Shown here one piece after another: positions 37,500-46,099 of a stretch of 64,000 nt of DNA. A model generated the notes under the pieces. That model saw nothing but the letters and a program-made list of their open reading frames with translations. It made no database searches and was not told where the DNA came from. A program made the position numbers and the translations under genes. This DNA is from Nocardia ignorata NBRC 108230 (GTDB lineage Bacteria > Actinomycetota > Actinomycetes > Mycobacteriales > Mycobacteriaceae): the NCBI RefSeq assembly GCF_001612905.1, contig NZ_BDBI01000008.1:162285-226284 (forward strand), in the 5' to 3' direction. Positions within the stretch are counted from its first letter, which is position 1, and every line of letters starts with the position of its first letter.

Positions 37500-38498
37500 T
37501 CACTTCTCTGTCAGGACATCGACCAGCGGTCTGCGCGGAGTGGGTGGTGGTCGCCGGTCGTCGGGTGCGGTACCGATCCGCACGACGATTTGTGGAACAC
37601 CGGGATGGCTGATGAGCGCGGCCAAGAGGCGTCGGCCGCCGGCGAGTTCGGTGATATGCGTCAGTGGACAGGTGGACAGCCCTGCGGCGGTGCATTCGAG
37701 CAGGACGGCCGACAGTGCTTCGCCTGCTCGAAGCCAGCTCATGGGTTCCTCGCCGGTCGCGGTGAGAACGAGCAGGCGCGCGTGGTCGCGCAGGCCACCC
37801 CGACGCGCGGACGGACCGGGTGAGGGGAAGTCGCGAGCCACACCGACCCGGGCGAGCTCGGAGTCCGAGACCAGTGCTGCGGGCGGCACACCGTCAGGAG
37901 TATCGGAATGGCCTGCCCACCAACGGATCTCGGCCTGGTACTCCATGTCGTACCGGTGCAGGGCTCCGGCTTGCTCGGAGGTCAGAGACAACCGCGCCCG
38001 CGCGTCTTCGTCGAGGACGTCGAGGGTGAGGTGATGGGGGACGACGAGTTCGTCCAATGCCATACGCACCGACGCCCATCCGATCGGCTCGTTCATCGGC
38101 AGCCGATCGGTGTAGCGACGCTCGACCGCGTCGGCTCGACGGAAGATCCCGATCGGCGGTTCCGGCCACGGCCGGAATTCGAGAGTCGCCATCAGTTCCG
38201 GACGTGCCGGGTCGGGCAACCGCACCACGTCGGTGTGCCAGCACTGAGAGGCCAGCACGGTCCGCACGTGGTGCAGGACAGCGCCGCAGCTGATGATCGC
38301 CTGGCGGGCGTGTGGGTCAGCGGCGGTCAGACGGCGATCGGAATCGCGCCACAGCTCGAGACGGGCACCGTCGAACACCCAGTGCCACGGTTGGGTGTTG
38401 TGGACCGACGGTGCCCGACACCCGAGCCGAATCGCTGTGCGGACCGTGGCACGGGCGGGTGCTGAACGCGTTGCGGGAAGGTCTTGTTCGTCACTCAT
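37500..38498 (-). CDS. Acg-family nitroreductase-like flavoprotein
   Basis: The opening RTAIRLGCRAPSVHNTQPWH is the hallmark of the Acg (Rv2032) group, a DosR-regulated nitroreductase-fold family with an internally duplicated half and often an FMN covered by a lid. The C-terminal part carries AGEALSAVLLECTAAGLSTC. Length 332 aa is as in Acg, Rv3127 and Rv3131. No reductase activity has been clear for that group; FMN storage has been proposed. A DosR-type palindrome lies at 38556-38571, 58 bp upstream. A second copy is at 49493-50506. Confidence 0.88.
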   Translation of the reverse strand: MSDEQDLPATRSAPARATVRTAIRLGCRAPSVHNTQPWHWVFDGARLELWRDSDRRLTAADPHARQAIISCGAVLHHVRTVLASQCWHTDVVRLPDPARPELMATLEFRPWPEPPIGIFRRADAVERRYTDRLPMNEPIGWASVRMALDELVVPHHLTLDVLDEDARARLSLTSEQAGALHRYDMEYQAEIRWWAGHSDTPDGVPPAALVSDSELARVGVARDFPSPGPSARRGGLRDHARLLVLTATGEEPMSWLRAGEALSAVLLECTAAGLSTCPLTHITELAGGRRLLAALISHPGVPQIVVRIGTAPDDRRPPPTPRRPLVDVLTEK

Positions 38499-38555
38499 GT
38501 CCCCAGTCTGATCGGTGCCCGCGGTTTTCCGAGACGGTCTTTACGCACGTTCGCC

Positions 38556-38571
38556 GGTGACCAAATGCCTT
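38556..38571. promoter_or_regulatory. Putative DosR box upstream of Acg-like gene
   Basis: GGTGACCAAATGCCTT keeps the half-sites and is almost the same as the box at 55675-55690 (GAGGACCAAATGCCCT). Confidence 0.45.
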
Positions 38572-38581
38572 CCTGGTCTGA

Positions 38582-39490
38582 TCAGCCGGGGTGCACGACC
38601 ATGACCGGACAATCGGCGTGCTGTACCAGGAAGTTGCTGGTCGAGCCGAGTAACAGACCGCGGAACCCGCCGCGGCCACGACTGCCGACCACGAGCAGCC
38701 CCGCGGACCGTGACAACTCGGTCAGCCGTTCGCGCACACCGTACACCACGATCTCGCGGCGCACGACGACGTCGGGAAACTGTTCTGTCCAACCGGCCAG
38801 TCGTTCCGACAGCAGTGCCGCGTCGGCTGTCGCGATGTCATCGATCGGCGGCGACAGAAAGCTCGAATCGGCGAAGCCACCGCCTGACAGGTCACTCCAG
38901 CCGTGCACGGCCAGGAGCTCGGTACCGCGTTGTGAGGCTTCGGAGAACGCCGCCGCGATCGCCGGCTCACTGATCTTGCTGCCGTCCACTCCGACGACGA
39001 CGGGACCGGAGGTGCGGTCGTCGGTTCCACGCACCACGACGACCGCACCACGCGCGTGTGAGGTGACCGCGAGCAGCGTCGAACCCAGGTGCGAGATCGC
39101 CCCTGCCTCCGATGCGACGCCGAGGACGATGAGGTGCGCGTGCTCCGACGCCGCGATGAGCGCGTGGGCCGGGCTACCGCCGCTGACGAGTTCGGTCGTC
39201 ACTGTGACACCGGGAGCGGCGGTGCTTGCCTGTTCCCGGGCAGTGGCCAGTACGCGCTCGGCCGCGCCGCGGATGTCCTGCATAGTGGCGAAGATGAACG
39301 CGTCGTAGGCGCTGTGTGGCGTTCTGTCGGTGACCGGACCGGTGCAGTGCACGATGTGCAGCGCGCGGCCGCGGTCGGCGGCAGTGCGGGCCGCCCAACA
39401 CACGGCAGCCCGCGAGCCCGGAGATCCGTCGGTTCCGACGACGACCGCGGCGGCGGGGTTCCGGTGTGGGGATTCACTGTGCTGTTTCAT
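38582..39490 (-). CDS. Universal stress protein, two UspA domains
   Basis: The sequence is collinear with the protein at 25345-26253, including AVVVGTDGSPGSRAAVCWAA, VLAVTSHARGAVVVVRGTDD-type core and VVGSRGRGGFRGLLLGSTS at the end; the two are clear duplicates. ATG 39490 was chosen as the start of conservation. It is 26 bp upstream in coordinate of the Rv2004c-like gene stop, on the same strand, so they may be one transcript. Confidence 0.92.
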   Translation of the reverse strand: MKQHSESPHRNPAAAVVVGTDGSPGSRAAVCWAARTAADRGRALHIVHCTGPVTDRTPHSAYDAFIFATMQDIRGAAERVLATAREQASTAAPGVTVTTELVSGGSPAHALIAASEHAHLIVLGVASEAGAISHLGSTLLAVTSHARGAVVVVRGTDDRTSGPVVVGVDGSKISEPAIAAAFSEASQRGTELLAVHGWSDLSGGGFADSSFLSPPIDDIATADAALLSERLAGWTEQFPDVVVRREIVVYGVRERLTELSRSAGLLVVGSRGRGGFRGLLLGSTSNFLVQHADCPVMVVHPG

Positions 39491-39516
39491 GGTCGGCTTC
39501 CTGTCGTCGAGGTGTG

Positions 39517-41025
39517 TCACACCGGGCTTCGGACGGGCTCGGGGCTGAGATCGGGGGAGTCGTGCCACACGCGACAGGCCGTCGCGACGGAGTCGGCGAG
39601 GCGACCGGCCGTATCGATGTCGACTGCGCCGGGCCAGGCGGGGTTGGTGGCGGCCATCGCCTCCGCGATCTGGGGCGTGGCGTCGGACTCACTGTCGCGA
39701 CGCTCACGGATACGCTGGAAGGCGAGTTCGGCCGGGCACACGCACCGCAGGGCGACGAGCTCGGCGGCGACATCATCGGCCAGTGCGGCGGCGCGGTGAC
39801 GTTGCTCGGGATCCGACCAGCTCGCGTCGAGCACGACCGGAACACCGGAAGCCAGCAGCACGTTGGCGCGCCACAGAAGTTCGTCGTAGACCCTTGCCTT
39901 GTTGGCCGGAGTGTATCGACCGGCGCCGAACTGCCCGACGTGACCACCGACCGCGCCGACACGGGCCAATTCGTTGCGGACATGGTCGCTCGAGATGAGT
40001 ACGGCCCCGGTCCGAGCTGCGAGTTCCGTGGCGACAGTCGACTTGCCGGTGCCGGGCAGGCCGCCGATAGTGGTGAGCCGTACCGTGCCGCGGGCCAGAC
40101 GGCGTTCGGCCAGCGCGAGATGGTCGCGCGCCCGATCGGCGGCGGTGTGGTCACCCTGGCCGGCGCGGATCACGTCGACCTTGGCTCGTACGGTGGCCCG
40201 GTAGGCGATGTAGTGGTCGCGTAGTGACGCCGGCGCGGGATCCGCGGACTCGCGCAGGTACTCGTCGACGAACCGATCGGCGAGGTCTGCCTGCCCGACA
40301 GAATCGAAATCCATGGCGAGAAAGGCGACATCGTCCAAGCGGTCGACGTAGCGCAACCGATCGTCGAAATCCAGGCAGTCCAGCACCCGGAAGCCGTCGG
40401 GTAGCTCGAAGATGTCCTCGGCCAGCAGGTCGCCGTGGCCGTCGACGATCCGCCCGTCGGCGATCCGCTGGTCCAGCAGCGGGGCCCGGCCGTCGAGGTA
40501 TCTCATCGCGCGTCGGTCGATCCGCGCGAGCACGTCGGGGTCGATGATGTCGGCCGCTGCCTCGTGTAACGGGTCGAGAAGCGAACGCCAGCGGGTACGC
40601 AATGCCTTCGCCGTGCCTGTCCGATTGATGTCGGGCCTGTGCGGGGATTCGTCGTGGAAGCGGACCAGCAGATGTATCAGGCTGGTAAGGGCATCCGTGG
40701 AGTAACCCGGTTGCGCGAGCAGCACCGACAGTCGCCGATCCGCAGGCATCCGCCGCATGATCAACACCGGCTCAGCCGGGCCGCCGGTGGGGTCGCCGAG
40801 GTGAGCGACCCCGAGGTAGACGTCAGGATTGATGCGCCGATTCAGCTCGAGCTCGCGGGCGCACGCGCGCTCGCGCAGCACGGTCGTGCTGAAGTCGAGA
40901 AAGTCCGTACGCAACGGCTTCTTCACCTTGTAGGCGCGGTCGCCGTAAAGAAGGACCACTCCGCTGTGGGTCTCGTGGACCTGGGCGGGCTCCGGCGGCG
41001 GCCGGTGCCCTGGTTCGCCGTTCAT
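39517..41025 (-). CDS. Rv2004c-like protein: kinase-like domain plus P-loop ATPase
   Basis: The N-terminal 300 residues resemble an aminoglycoside phosphotransferase-type kinase (DGHGDLLAEDIFEL, LDCLDFDDRLRYVD). The C-terminal 180 residues are a P-loop kinase with IGGLPGTGKSTVATELAA. The same two-part architecture is found in Rv2004c of the DosR regulon. The substrate is unknown. The ATG overlaps the SDR stop by 4 bp. A longer frame upstream is only a shadow of the SDR gene. Confidence 0.85.
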   Translation of the reverse strand: MNGEPGHRPPPEPAQVHETHSGVVLLYGDRAYKVKKPLRTDFLDFSTTVLRERACARELELNRRINPDVYLGVAHLGDPTGGPAEPVLIMRRMPADRRLSVLLAQPGYSTDALTSLIHLLVRFHDESPHRPDINRTGTAKALRTRWRSLLDPLHEAAADIIDPDVLARIDRRAMRYLDGRAPLLDQRIADGRIVDGHGDLLAEDIFELPDGFRVLDCLDFDDRLRYVDRLDDVAFLAMDFDSVGQADLADRFVDEYLRESADPAPASLRDHYIAYRATVRAKVDVIRAGQGDHTAADRARDHLALAERRLARGTVRLTTIGGLPGTGKSTVATELAARTGAVLISSDHVRNELARVGAVGGHVGQFGAGRYTPANKARVYDELLWRANVLLASGVPVVLDASWSDPEQRHRAAALADDVAAELVALRCVCPAELAFQRIRERRDSESDATPQIAEAMAATNPAWPGAVDIDTAGRLADSVATACRVWHDSPDLSPEPVRSPV

Positions 41026-41765
41026 GAGGGCAGAACGAGCGAGGCGCCCGCGGTCGCGCCACCGTCGAGGACGAATTCCGACCCGGTGGAGAAGGTGGCC
41101 TCGGTGACGACGAAACCGACCATCGCGGCGACTTCCTCGGGCTCGCCGAAACGTGGAAGTGGCTGCCCCGCGGCGACACTCTCGTCCATACTCGCGGTCA
41201 TCGGGGTGTGGATCGGGCCGGGATGCACCGAGCAGACCCGCACGCCGTCCTTGCCGAGCTCGAGCGCGGCGGCTTTGGTGAGCCCGCGCAGTCCCCATTT
41301 GCTGGCGACGTAGCCCGCGATGCCGGAGTAACCGATAAGCCCTGCTGTGGAGGAGACATTGACGATGACACCGTCGCCGGCGGCGCGCAGCCGGGGCGCG
41401 GCCAGATGCATACCGAGCCAGGCACCGACCAGATTCACATCGAGGACATGGCGGAACTGCGTGGGAGTCTCGGATTCGACGCCGCCGAAGTCGAGGATGC
41501 CGGCATTGTTCACCAGCACCGCCAGTGGCCCGAAGTCCGCTTCGGCGTCGTCGAGCACCCGCTGCCACTCGTGCTCGTCGGTGACGTCGAGGTGGCGGAA
41601 GACTGCCCTGGATCCGATGGCCTGCGCGACGGCGTTGCCGTCACGTTCCAGCAGATCGGCGACGACGATCCCGGCGCCCGTCTTGGCCAACGTGTGCGCG
41701 ACGGCCGCGCCGATGCCGCGTGCGCCGCCGGTGACGACGATGCTGCGTCCTTGGAGATCGAACAT
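41022..41765 (-). CDS. Short-chain dehydrogenase/reductase
   Basis: Classical SDR of 247 aa with the NAD site VTGGARGIGAAVAHTL, LVNNAGIL, the catalytic Ser in VNVSSTAGLIGYSG and the YxxxK motif in YVASKWG. AGAAAGG precedes the ATG. A DosR-type palindrome is 65 bp upstream, and the gene is coupled to the Rv2004c-like gene. The substrate is unknown. Confidence 0.9.
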   Translation of the reverse strand: MFDLQGRSIVVTGGARGIGAAVAHTLAKTGAGIVVADLLERDGNAVAQAIGSRAVFRHLDVTDEHEWQRVLDDAEADFGPLAVLVNNAGILDFGGVESETPTQFRHVLDVNLVGAWLGMHLAAPRLRAAGDGVIVNVSSTAGLIGYSGIAGYVASKWGLRGLTKAAALELGKDGVRVCSVHPGPIHTPMTASMDESVAAGQPLPRFGEPEEVAAMVGFVVTEATFSTGSEFVLDGGATAGASLVLPS

Positions 41766-41829
41766 GGTGATCGGACCTTTCTGTGGATTGTGGATGAGAG
41801 GTCGGGGCCGGTCCGGCTCCGTGTCCCGG

Positions 41830-41843
41830 TAGGCATTGGCCCC
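41830..41843. promoter_or_regulatory. Putative DosR box upstream of the SDR gene
   Basis: TAGGCATTGGCCCC, in reverse GGGGCCAATGCCTA, keeps the spacing of the half-sites (GGGGC-N4-GCCTA). Confidence 0.4.
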
Positions 41844-41856
41844 CGGTGGGCTGCAG

Positions 41857-42513
41857 TCAGACGGGTGCCGGCTGGACTATCGGGCCGGTCGGGGCGTGGC
41901 GTTCTGCGCGCTGTTTGATGCCGAGCAGCATCTTGCGCTCCATCACCCAGCTGCCTGGCTCCATGATCAAGCGATTGAACAGACGGGCGGCCGGTGAGGC
42001 GGAAGGGGCCGCTATCCGGTTGCGACTGATCAGTCGCGTGCGACTCCCGTCGGGGTACAGGGCGAAAGCCCACACCCAGTTGCCGTCGGTCGAGCTGAAG
42101 ACGAGGGCACGCGCGGGGTCGAGGACTGCCACGCGCATCGTCGGCCCGCTGTCGCCGAGAGCGAAAGTGTCTCCGACGGAGAGCTTCTGGAATTCGGGCA
42201 GGATCGAGTCGGCGCTGTGCATGTTCAGGCCGAGGAGGTTTTCGATCCAGTCATAGGTGTAGGCACCCCCACGGCCTGGACCGAACTGGACCAGCCACGG
42301 CCATATCTCTGCTGCCTCGACATCAATGGCCACGGCGCGAGTGGAGACGATGTCGGGCCGGGGGAGCAGGTCGTCTCCGGGCATCTCGCGTGTTGCTTCT
42401 TCCGGTGTCGCTCCCCAATGCAAGCACCGTTCGCGCAGCAAGTATCGGTAGCCCATCACCCACGCGGTGCCGACGACACAGATTGCGGTCGCGAACACGG
42501 TCGTCTTCTTCAT
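41857..42513 (-). CDS. Membrane-anchored SRPBCC-fold protein
   Basis: An N-terminal hydrophobic segment (TVFATAICVVGTAWVMGYRY) anchors a domain with SRPBCC character: VAIDVEAAEIWPWLVQFGPG, GAYTYDWIENLLGL and TRLISRNRIAAPS. Such folds bind hydrophobic ligands. The ATG at 42513 has AAGGAC 7 nt upstream; the ATG at 42528 lies in front of that site. It lies 91 bp upstream in coordinate order of the SDR start, separated by the DosR-type palindrome. Its function is unknown. Confidence 0.75.
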   Translation of the reverse strand: MKKTTVFATAICVVGTAWVMGYRYLLRERCLHWGATPEEATREMPGDDLLPRPDIVSTRAVAIDVEAAEIWPWLVQFGPGRGGAYTYDWIENLLGLNMHSADSILPEFQKLSVGDTFALGDSGPTMRVAVLDPARALVFSSTDGNWVWAFALYPDGSRTRLISRNRIAAPSASPAARLFNRLIMEPGSWVMERKMLLGIKQRAERHAPTGPIVQPAPV

Positions 42514-42572
42514 CACGCAGTCCTTCATAACCCCAGCTGACAGCAGTCTTTTCGGTTCATGCGGGTGGTCGA

Positions 42573-43130
42573 TCAGGGATGGACGATGCTCGCCGGGGCG
42601 TGCGGCAGGGCGAGGGCATCACCGATTCTGGTGGACCACTCGCGTACGGCCTGCCAGTCGCGCAGATCGCCGTAGCGAGCGCCGCCGAGTACCCGGTACA
42701 TGGTCCTGGCTCGCCAGGAGACGCCCGCGCGTTCGTACTTTCCGGCGAAAGGGGTGTAATCGTGCGGATGCACCATGCTGATCACCGCGGCGATCTTGCG
42801 TGGGATCTGACGGCCCGCCCACCGCCCGACGGGCCCGCGCAGCGCCGGTCCGAGCCCGACGCTGAACAGCCAGACATCCTTGTCCTGCAACGTTTTCAGG
42901 TTGTGGCGGAGGTACGCCGTGGCTTCCGGGAGGAAATCCATGTCGTGGATCGCGCTGCCGATGACCACGGTGTCGATGGTGGACAGATCGGGTGCGTGTC
43001 CGACGTCGTGCAGTTCGGCTCTGGCACCGCGGGCGGCCAGGTTGTCGTAGATGAATTCGGCGATGTCGCGCGTCGAGCCCTGCGCGGTGGCGTACAGGAC
43101 GGCGATCCGGGGCGAGGAAGTTGTAGTCAT
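42573..43130 (-). CDS. Flavodoxin-domain protein (HemG-like)
   Basis: The FMN phosphate loop is visible at the start (IAVLYATAQGSTRDIAEFIY), followed by VVIGSAIHDMDFLPEATAYL. The pattern resembles flavodoxins and menaquinone-dependent protoporphyrinogen oxidases, with a C-terminal extension (WQAVREWSTRIGDAL). Length 185 aa. A strong DosR-type box lies 59 bp upstream (43189-43202). It probably moves electrons at low oxygen; the partner is unknown. Confidence 0.85.
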   Translation of the reverse strand: MTTTSSPRIAVLYATAQGSTRDIAEFIYDNLAARGARAELHDVGHAPDLSTIDTVVIGSAIHDMDFLPEATAYLRHNLKTLQDKDVWLFSVGLGPALRGPVGRWAGRQIPRKIAAVISMVHPHDYTPFAGKYERAGVSWRARTMYRVLGGARYGDLRDWQAVREWSTRIGDALALPHAPASIVHP

Positions 43131-43188
43131 GTCGTCAGCGTCGCTCGAGTCGACGGTCGACGGTCAGAGCCGGGATGCCTCCAATCGA

Positions 43189-43202
43189 AGGACCAAGGGC
43201 CT
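43189..43202. promoter_or_regulatory. Putative DosR box upstream of flavodoxin gene
   Basis: AGGACCAAGGGCCT is a near-perfect palindrome (AGGAC-N4-GGCCT), 59 bp from the minus-strand start. Confidence 0.65.
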
Positions 43203-43282
43203 GTCCGGTAGGTGCTGGATGCGAAACAGATCCGGAACCGAGTTCCGTCCGCGACGCGCGGTGCCCAAGGACTCTCTCGGTC

Positions 43283-43296
43283 GGGACCACGGCCCC
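43283..43296. promoter_or_regulatory. Putative DosR box upstream of the PEP-utilising/PAP2-PhoD operon
   Basis: GGGACCACGGCCCC fits GGGAC-N4-GNCCC closely. It lies 150 bp upstream of the small leader ORF at 43447. The stretch 43297-43446 shows no gene. Confidence 0.65.
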
Positions 43297-43446
43297 TAAC
43301 GGCGGCCGCGGCGTCCTGGTCGAATGTTGATCACCGTCGCTGTCGTCGTTCTCCGAGATCGCGGCGGCTTCTGTCCGCGGCGCCAACGCAGCCGATACGG
43401 GGTGCTGAACAAGGTCACGCCCGGGATTTCTCACAAGGAGACCACG

Positions 43447-43485
43447 ATGCGCAGTAATCGTTTCGACATCGGAGAGCGGCGATGA
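43447..43485 (+). CDS. 12-residue leader ORF, translationally coupled
   Basis: ATG at 43447 follows a good AAGGAG site (about 43436-43441) and encodes MRSNRFDIGERR. Its TGA overlaps the ATG of the next gene (ATGA). The next gene has its own GGAGAG inside this ORF. It may simply set translation of the operon, or encode a small peptide. Confidence 0.45.
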   Translation: MRSNRFDIGERR

Positions 43486-43787
43486 TCGCCGACACGGCCG
43501 CACGCTGGATGATGCTCGCCGTCGGCATGCTCGCGACTGTGGGCCTCGTCGACGCCGCGACCGGCCGGAACTGGGATCTGGTCGCTGTTTTCGGAGCCAT
43601 CGTGGTTCTGGGCCTGGTGGCGGCGCTGAGGCTGCCGAGTCGTCGACGCTCGATCCGCATCCGTGGCGACCTGGCGCAGTGGCTGGTACTGCGGGCCGCC
43701 GACGGCGACGAGCCGGTCGGCCGGATCGCCGACCGTGCCGTCGCCGCCTACCGTTGTGGCCTGGCCGGCGAACGGGAATCGTCATGA
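43482..43787 (+). CDS. Small membrane protein, first full gene of operon
   Basis: The protein has 101 aa with two hydrophobic segments (WMMLAVGMLATVGLVDAA and LVAVFGAIVVLGLVAALRL) and a C-terminal basic soluble part with LVLRAADGDEPVGRIADRAV. I do not recognise the family. It overlaps both the upstream leader ORF and the downstream PEP-utilising gene by 4 bp, so the three are coupled. Confidence 0.7.
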   Translation: MIADTAARWMMLAVGMLATVGLVDAATGRNWDLVAVFGAIVVLGLVAALRLPSRRRSIRIRGDLAQWLVLRAADGDEPVGRIADRAVAAYRCGLAGERESS

Positions 43788-46099
43788 CCGGGACCGAATT
43801 CCTCGCACCGACCACACCGCCGGAGCAAGGCTGTGTGCGGGTACTGGACGGCGCGGGAGCCGCCGGGAAGATCGTCGGCGGTAAAGCCGCAGCGCTCGAC
43901 CGGCTGATCGGTTGGGGTGTCCGGGTACCGCCGGCCGCCTGCGTCACCGCTGACGCCTACCGGGTCGTCGCCGCGGAACCTCCGGTCGGGGCGTTGCTCG
44001 CACGGCTCGAACGGGGAGAGGTCGTCGCCGCGACCGAGGTCGACGCGGTCTTCCACCGAGCCGGGCTGCCCGGTGCGCTGCTCGACGAGGTATGCGCGGT
44101 CGCCGCCGGGTTGGCTGACGGGCGCCCCGTGGCGGTGCGCTCCTCGGCGACGGTGGAGGACATGGATTCCTCGTCCTTCGCCGGGCAGTACCACTCGGTG
44201 CTCGATGTCGACCCGGCCGACCGCGCCGCGGTCGCGCATGCTGTGTTGTCGGTGTTCTCGTCGCTGCACCATCCGGCCCCTCGCGCGTACCGCAGAGCGC
44301 TGGGTCTCGCGGACGACGATGTGGCGATGGCGGCGCTCATCATGCCGATGGTGGCGGCGCTGCGCAGCGGGGTGCTGTTCACCCAGGATCCGACTGGACC
44401 GGCCGCAACGGTGCGGATCGAAACCGTCCACGGTCTCGCCGAGGGCCTGGTGTCAGGGAAGCGTACTCCGGCGGTGCTGTTGGTTCCGGGCGGCGCGGTG
44501 CCCGATGACAGCGCCGAAGAGATCGAGCCGTTGATCACCGTCGCGCGAGAGATAGAACGCCGCGCCGGCTGCCCGCAAGATGTCGAGTGGGCTTGGGACG
44601 GAAGCACTTTGTGGATCGTGCAAGCCCGACCGATCACCGTGCTCACCACCGACCGGGATCCCTTCGACACCGACGCGGAGGAGATGACGGGCCACCACTT
44701 CACGACCGCGGGCATCGCCGAAATGCTGCCGGGGGTTCTGCCGCCACTGCGCTGGGAGGTCTGCTCTTTCGTCGTAGAGGAGGCGTTGCGCACGATGTTC
44801 GACGTCCTCGGCACCACGACACCGGACGGAATGGCGTCGCCGCATCGGCTACTTCGCCGGGTACAGGGGCGAGCAGCGCTGGATACGGCCGCCGCCGAAG
44901 CCGCAGCCGCCCACCCGACAGGCCGCATCGATGCGCTCGGGCACCATGTTCGAGCCGGTCGGGCGCGGCGCCGAGCCGTATTCGACGCCGATGTCGTGAT
45001 CACCGCCGCGCGGGAAATCGGCCGCGAGGCAACATCGTTGAGTGCGCGCAGTGGCGCGGAGCTGGCCCGGTACCAGCTGGCGCTGATCGATCTGATGACG
45101 CGTGCCATGGCTGCCGAGATCACCGTCGCGGCGGACGCGGGGGCGATCCACGAGGGGCTTCGGCAGCTGCTGAGACGCTTCGGCCCGGATTCCGAGGCCG
45201 ACCGGTTGGCGGGAGCGCTGACTGTTCCGGAGACCGTCATCACTGTCGATTCGCGCGCCTCGATGGCGGTTCCGGGTGGCCCGACGTGGATCGAGTCGGG
45301 CCGGGAGCCGTCGGTCGTGACGCAGCACAGGGCTCAGCCCGTCGGCGTCGACGCCGCGATGAAGCTGATCGAGGCAAGTCCTCGGCGACCGAAGACCGAC
45401 ATCACCCGGTGGCTACGACTGCGCCAACTGGAACGTCTTGTCACCGAGGCACGTGCACAGTTCGAACGGCGTGAGCGCACCAAAGCGGCGATTCTGTCGC
45501 TCGGCGGTGAGCTTCGCCGGGTCCATCTCGAAGTCGGCCGCAGATCGGCGGCCGACGGGGTGCTCGCGTGTGCGGCGGACGTCGAACTCCTCACCGTCGG
45601 GGAATTCCGGGCACTGTCGGTGGGTGACCCTCCGCCGGTCCCGGCGATACTCGATCGGCGCAGGCGCCGGTTACGCAGGCAGGAGCAGCTCGATCCGCTC
45701 CCACAGACCTTCTCCGGGGAAGACGAGTCGGCTGGTTCCACGGCCACCCTGCACGGTCGGCAGCTGACCGGATGGGCGGCGGGCAACGGCACGTTTCGTG
45801 GGACCGGCCGCCGTCTCACCACCCCGGATGAACCTCTCGGCAGCGATGAGATCCTGCTGGCCACTACGACAGATCCCTCCTGGGCGCCGCTGCTGATGCG
45901 TTGTGGGGCAATGGTGATCGAACAGGGCGGCCCGCTGTCGCACGCGGCGATCCTGGCCCGTGAGTTCGGCGTGCCCGCTGTGTTCAATCTGCCCGGTGCC
46001 GCACGGGCCCTCGACGGGCACAGACTCGAGGTCGACGGCACCGCCGGGACCGTGACTATTCTCGACGAAGGACGTTCCGATGACCTCGCCCGCGCGTGA
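43784..46099 (+). CDS. PEP-utilising enzyme with ATP-grasp and phospho-His domains (PPDK/PEP-synthase-like, no C-terminal barrel)
   Basis: Residues 20-315 are the PPDK/PEP-synthase ATP-binding domain (VGGKAAALDRLIGWGVRVPP, VRSSATVEDMDSSSFAGQYH, VEWAWDGSTLWIVQARP). Residues 330-680 are a helical middle part. The last 85 residues are the swivelling phospho-His domain with IEQGGPLSHAAILAREFGVP. The PEP/pyruvate TIM barrel of true PPDK is absent. The ATP-middle-His order is that of rifamycin phosphotransferases, which this 771-aa protein may resemble, but the rifamycin-binding part cannot be judged by eye. It lies in a dormancy operon before the PAP2-PhoD gene, overlapping it by 20 bp. Confidence 0.8.
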   Translation: MTGTEFLAPTTPPEQGCVRVLDGAGAAGKIVGGKAAALDRLIGWGVRVPPAACVTADAYRVVAAEPPVGALLARLERGEVVAATEVDAVFHRAGLPGALLDEVCAVAAGLADGRPVAVRSSATVEDMDSSSFAGQYHSVLDVDPADRAAVAHAVLSVFSSLHHPAPRAYRRALGLADDDVAMAALIMPMVAALRSGVLFTQDPTGPAATVRIETVHGLAEGLVSGKRTPAVLLVPGGAVPDDSAEEIEPLITVAREIERRAGCPQDVEWAWDGSTLWIVQARPITVLTTDRDPFDTDAEEMTGHHFTTAGIAEMLPGVLPPLRWEVCSFVVEEALRTMFDVLGTTTPDGMASPHRLLRRVQGRAALDTAAAEAAAAHPTGRIDALGHHVRAGRARRRAVFDADVVITAAREIGREATSLSARSGAELARYQLALIDLMTRAMAAEITVAADAGAIHEGLRQLLRRFGPDSEADRLAGALTVPETVITVDSRASMAVPGGPTWIESGREPSVVTQHRAQPVGVDAAMKLIEASPRRPKTDITRWLRLRQLERLVTEARAQFERRERTKAAILSLGGELRRVHLEVGRRSAADGVLACAADVELLTVGEFRALSVGDPPPVPAILDRRRRRLRRQEQLDPLPQTFSGEDESAGSTATLHGRQLTGWAAGNGTFRGTGRRLTTPDEPLGSDEILLATTTDPSWAPLLMRCGAMVIEQGGPLSHAAILAREFGVPAVFNLPGAARALDGHRLEVDGTAGTVTILDEGRSDDLARA

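Noticed and set aside
39517..41568. 683-codon version of the Rv2004c-like gene
   Set aside because: The first 181 codons are an out-of-frame reading of the SDR gene; the ATG at 41025 with the 4-bp overlap is the real start.
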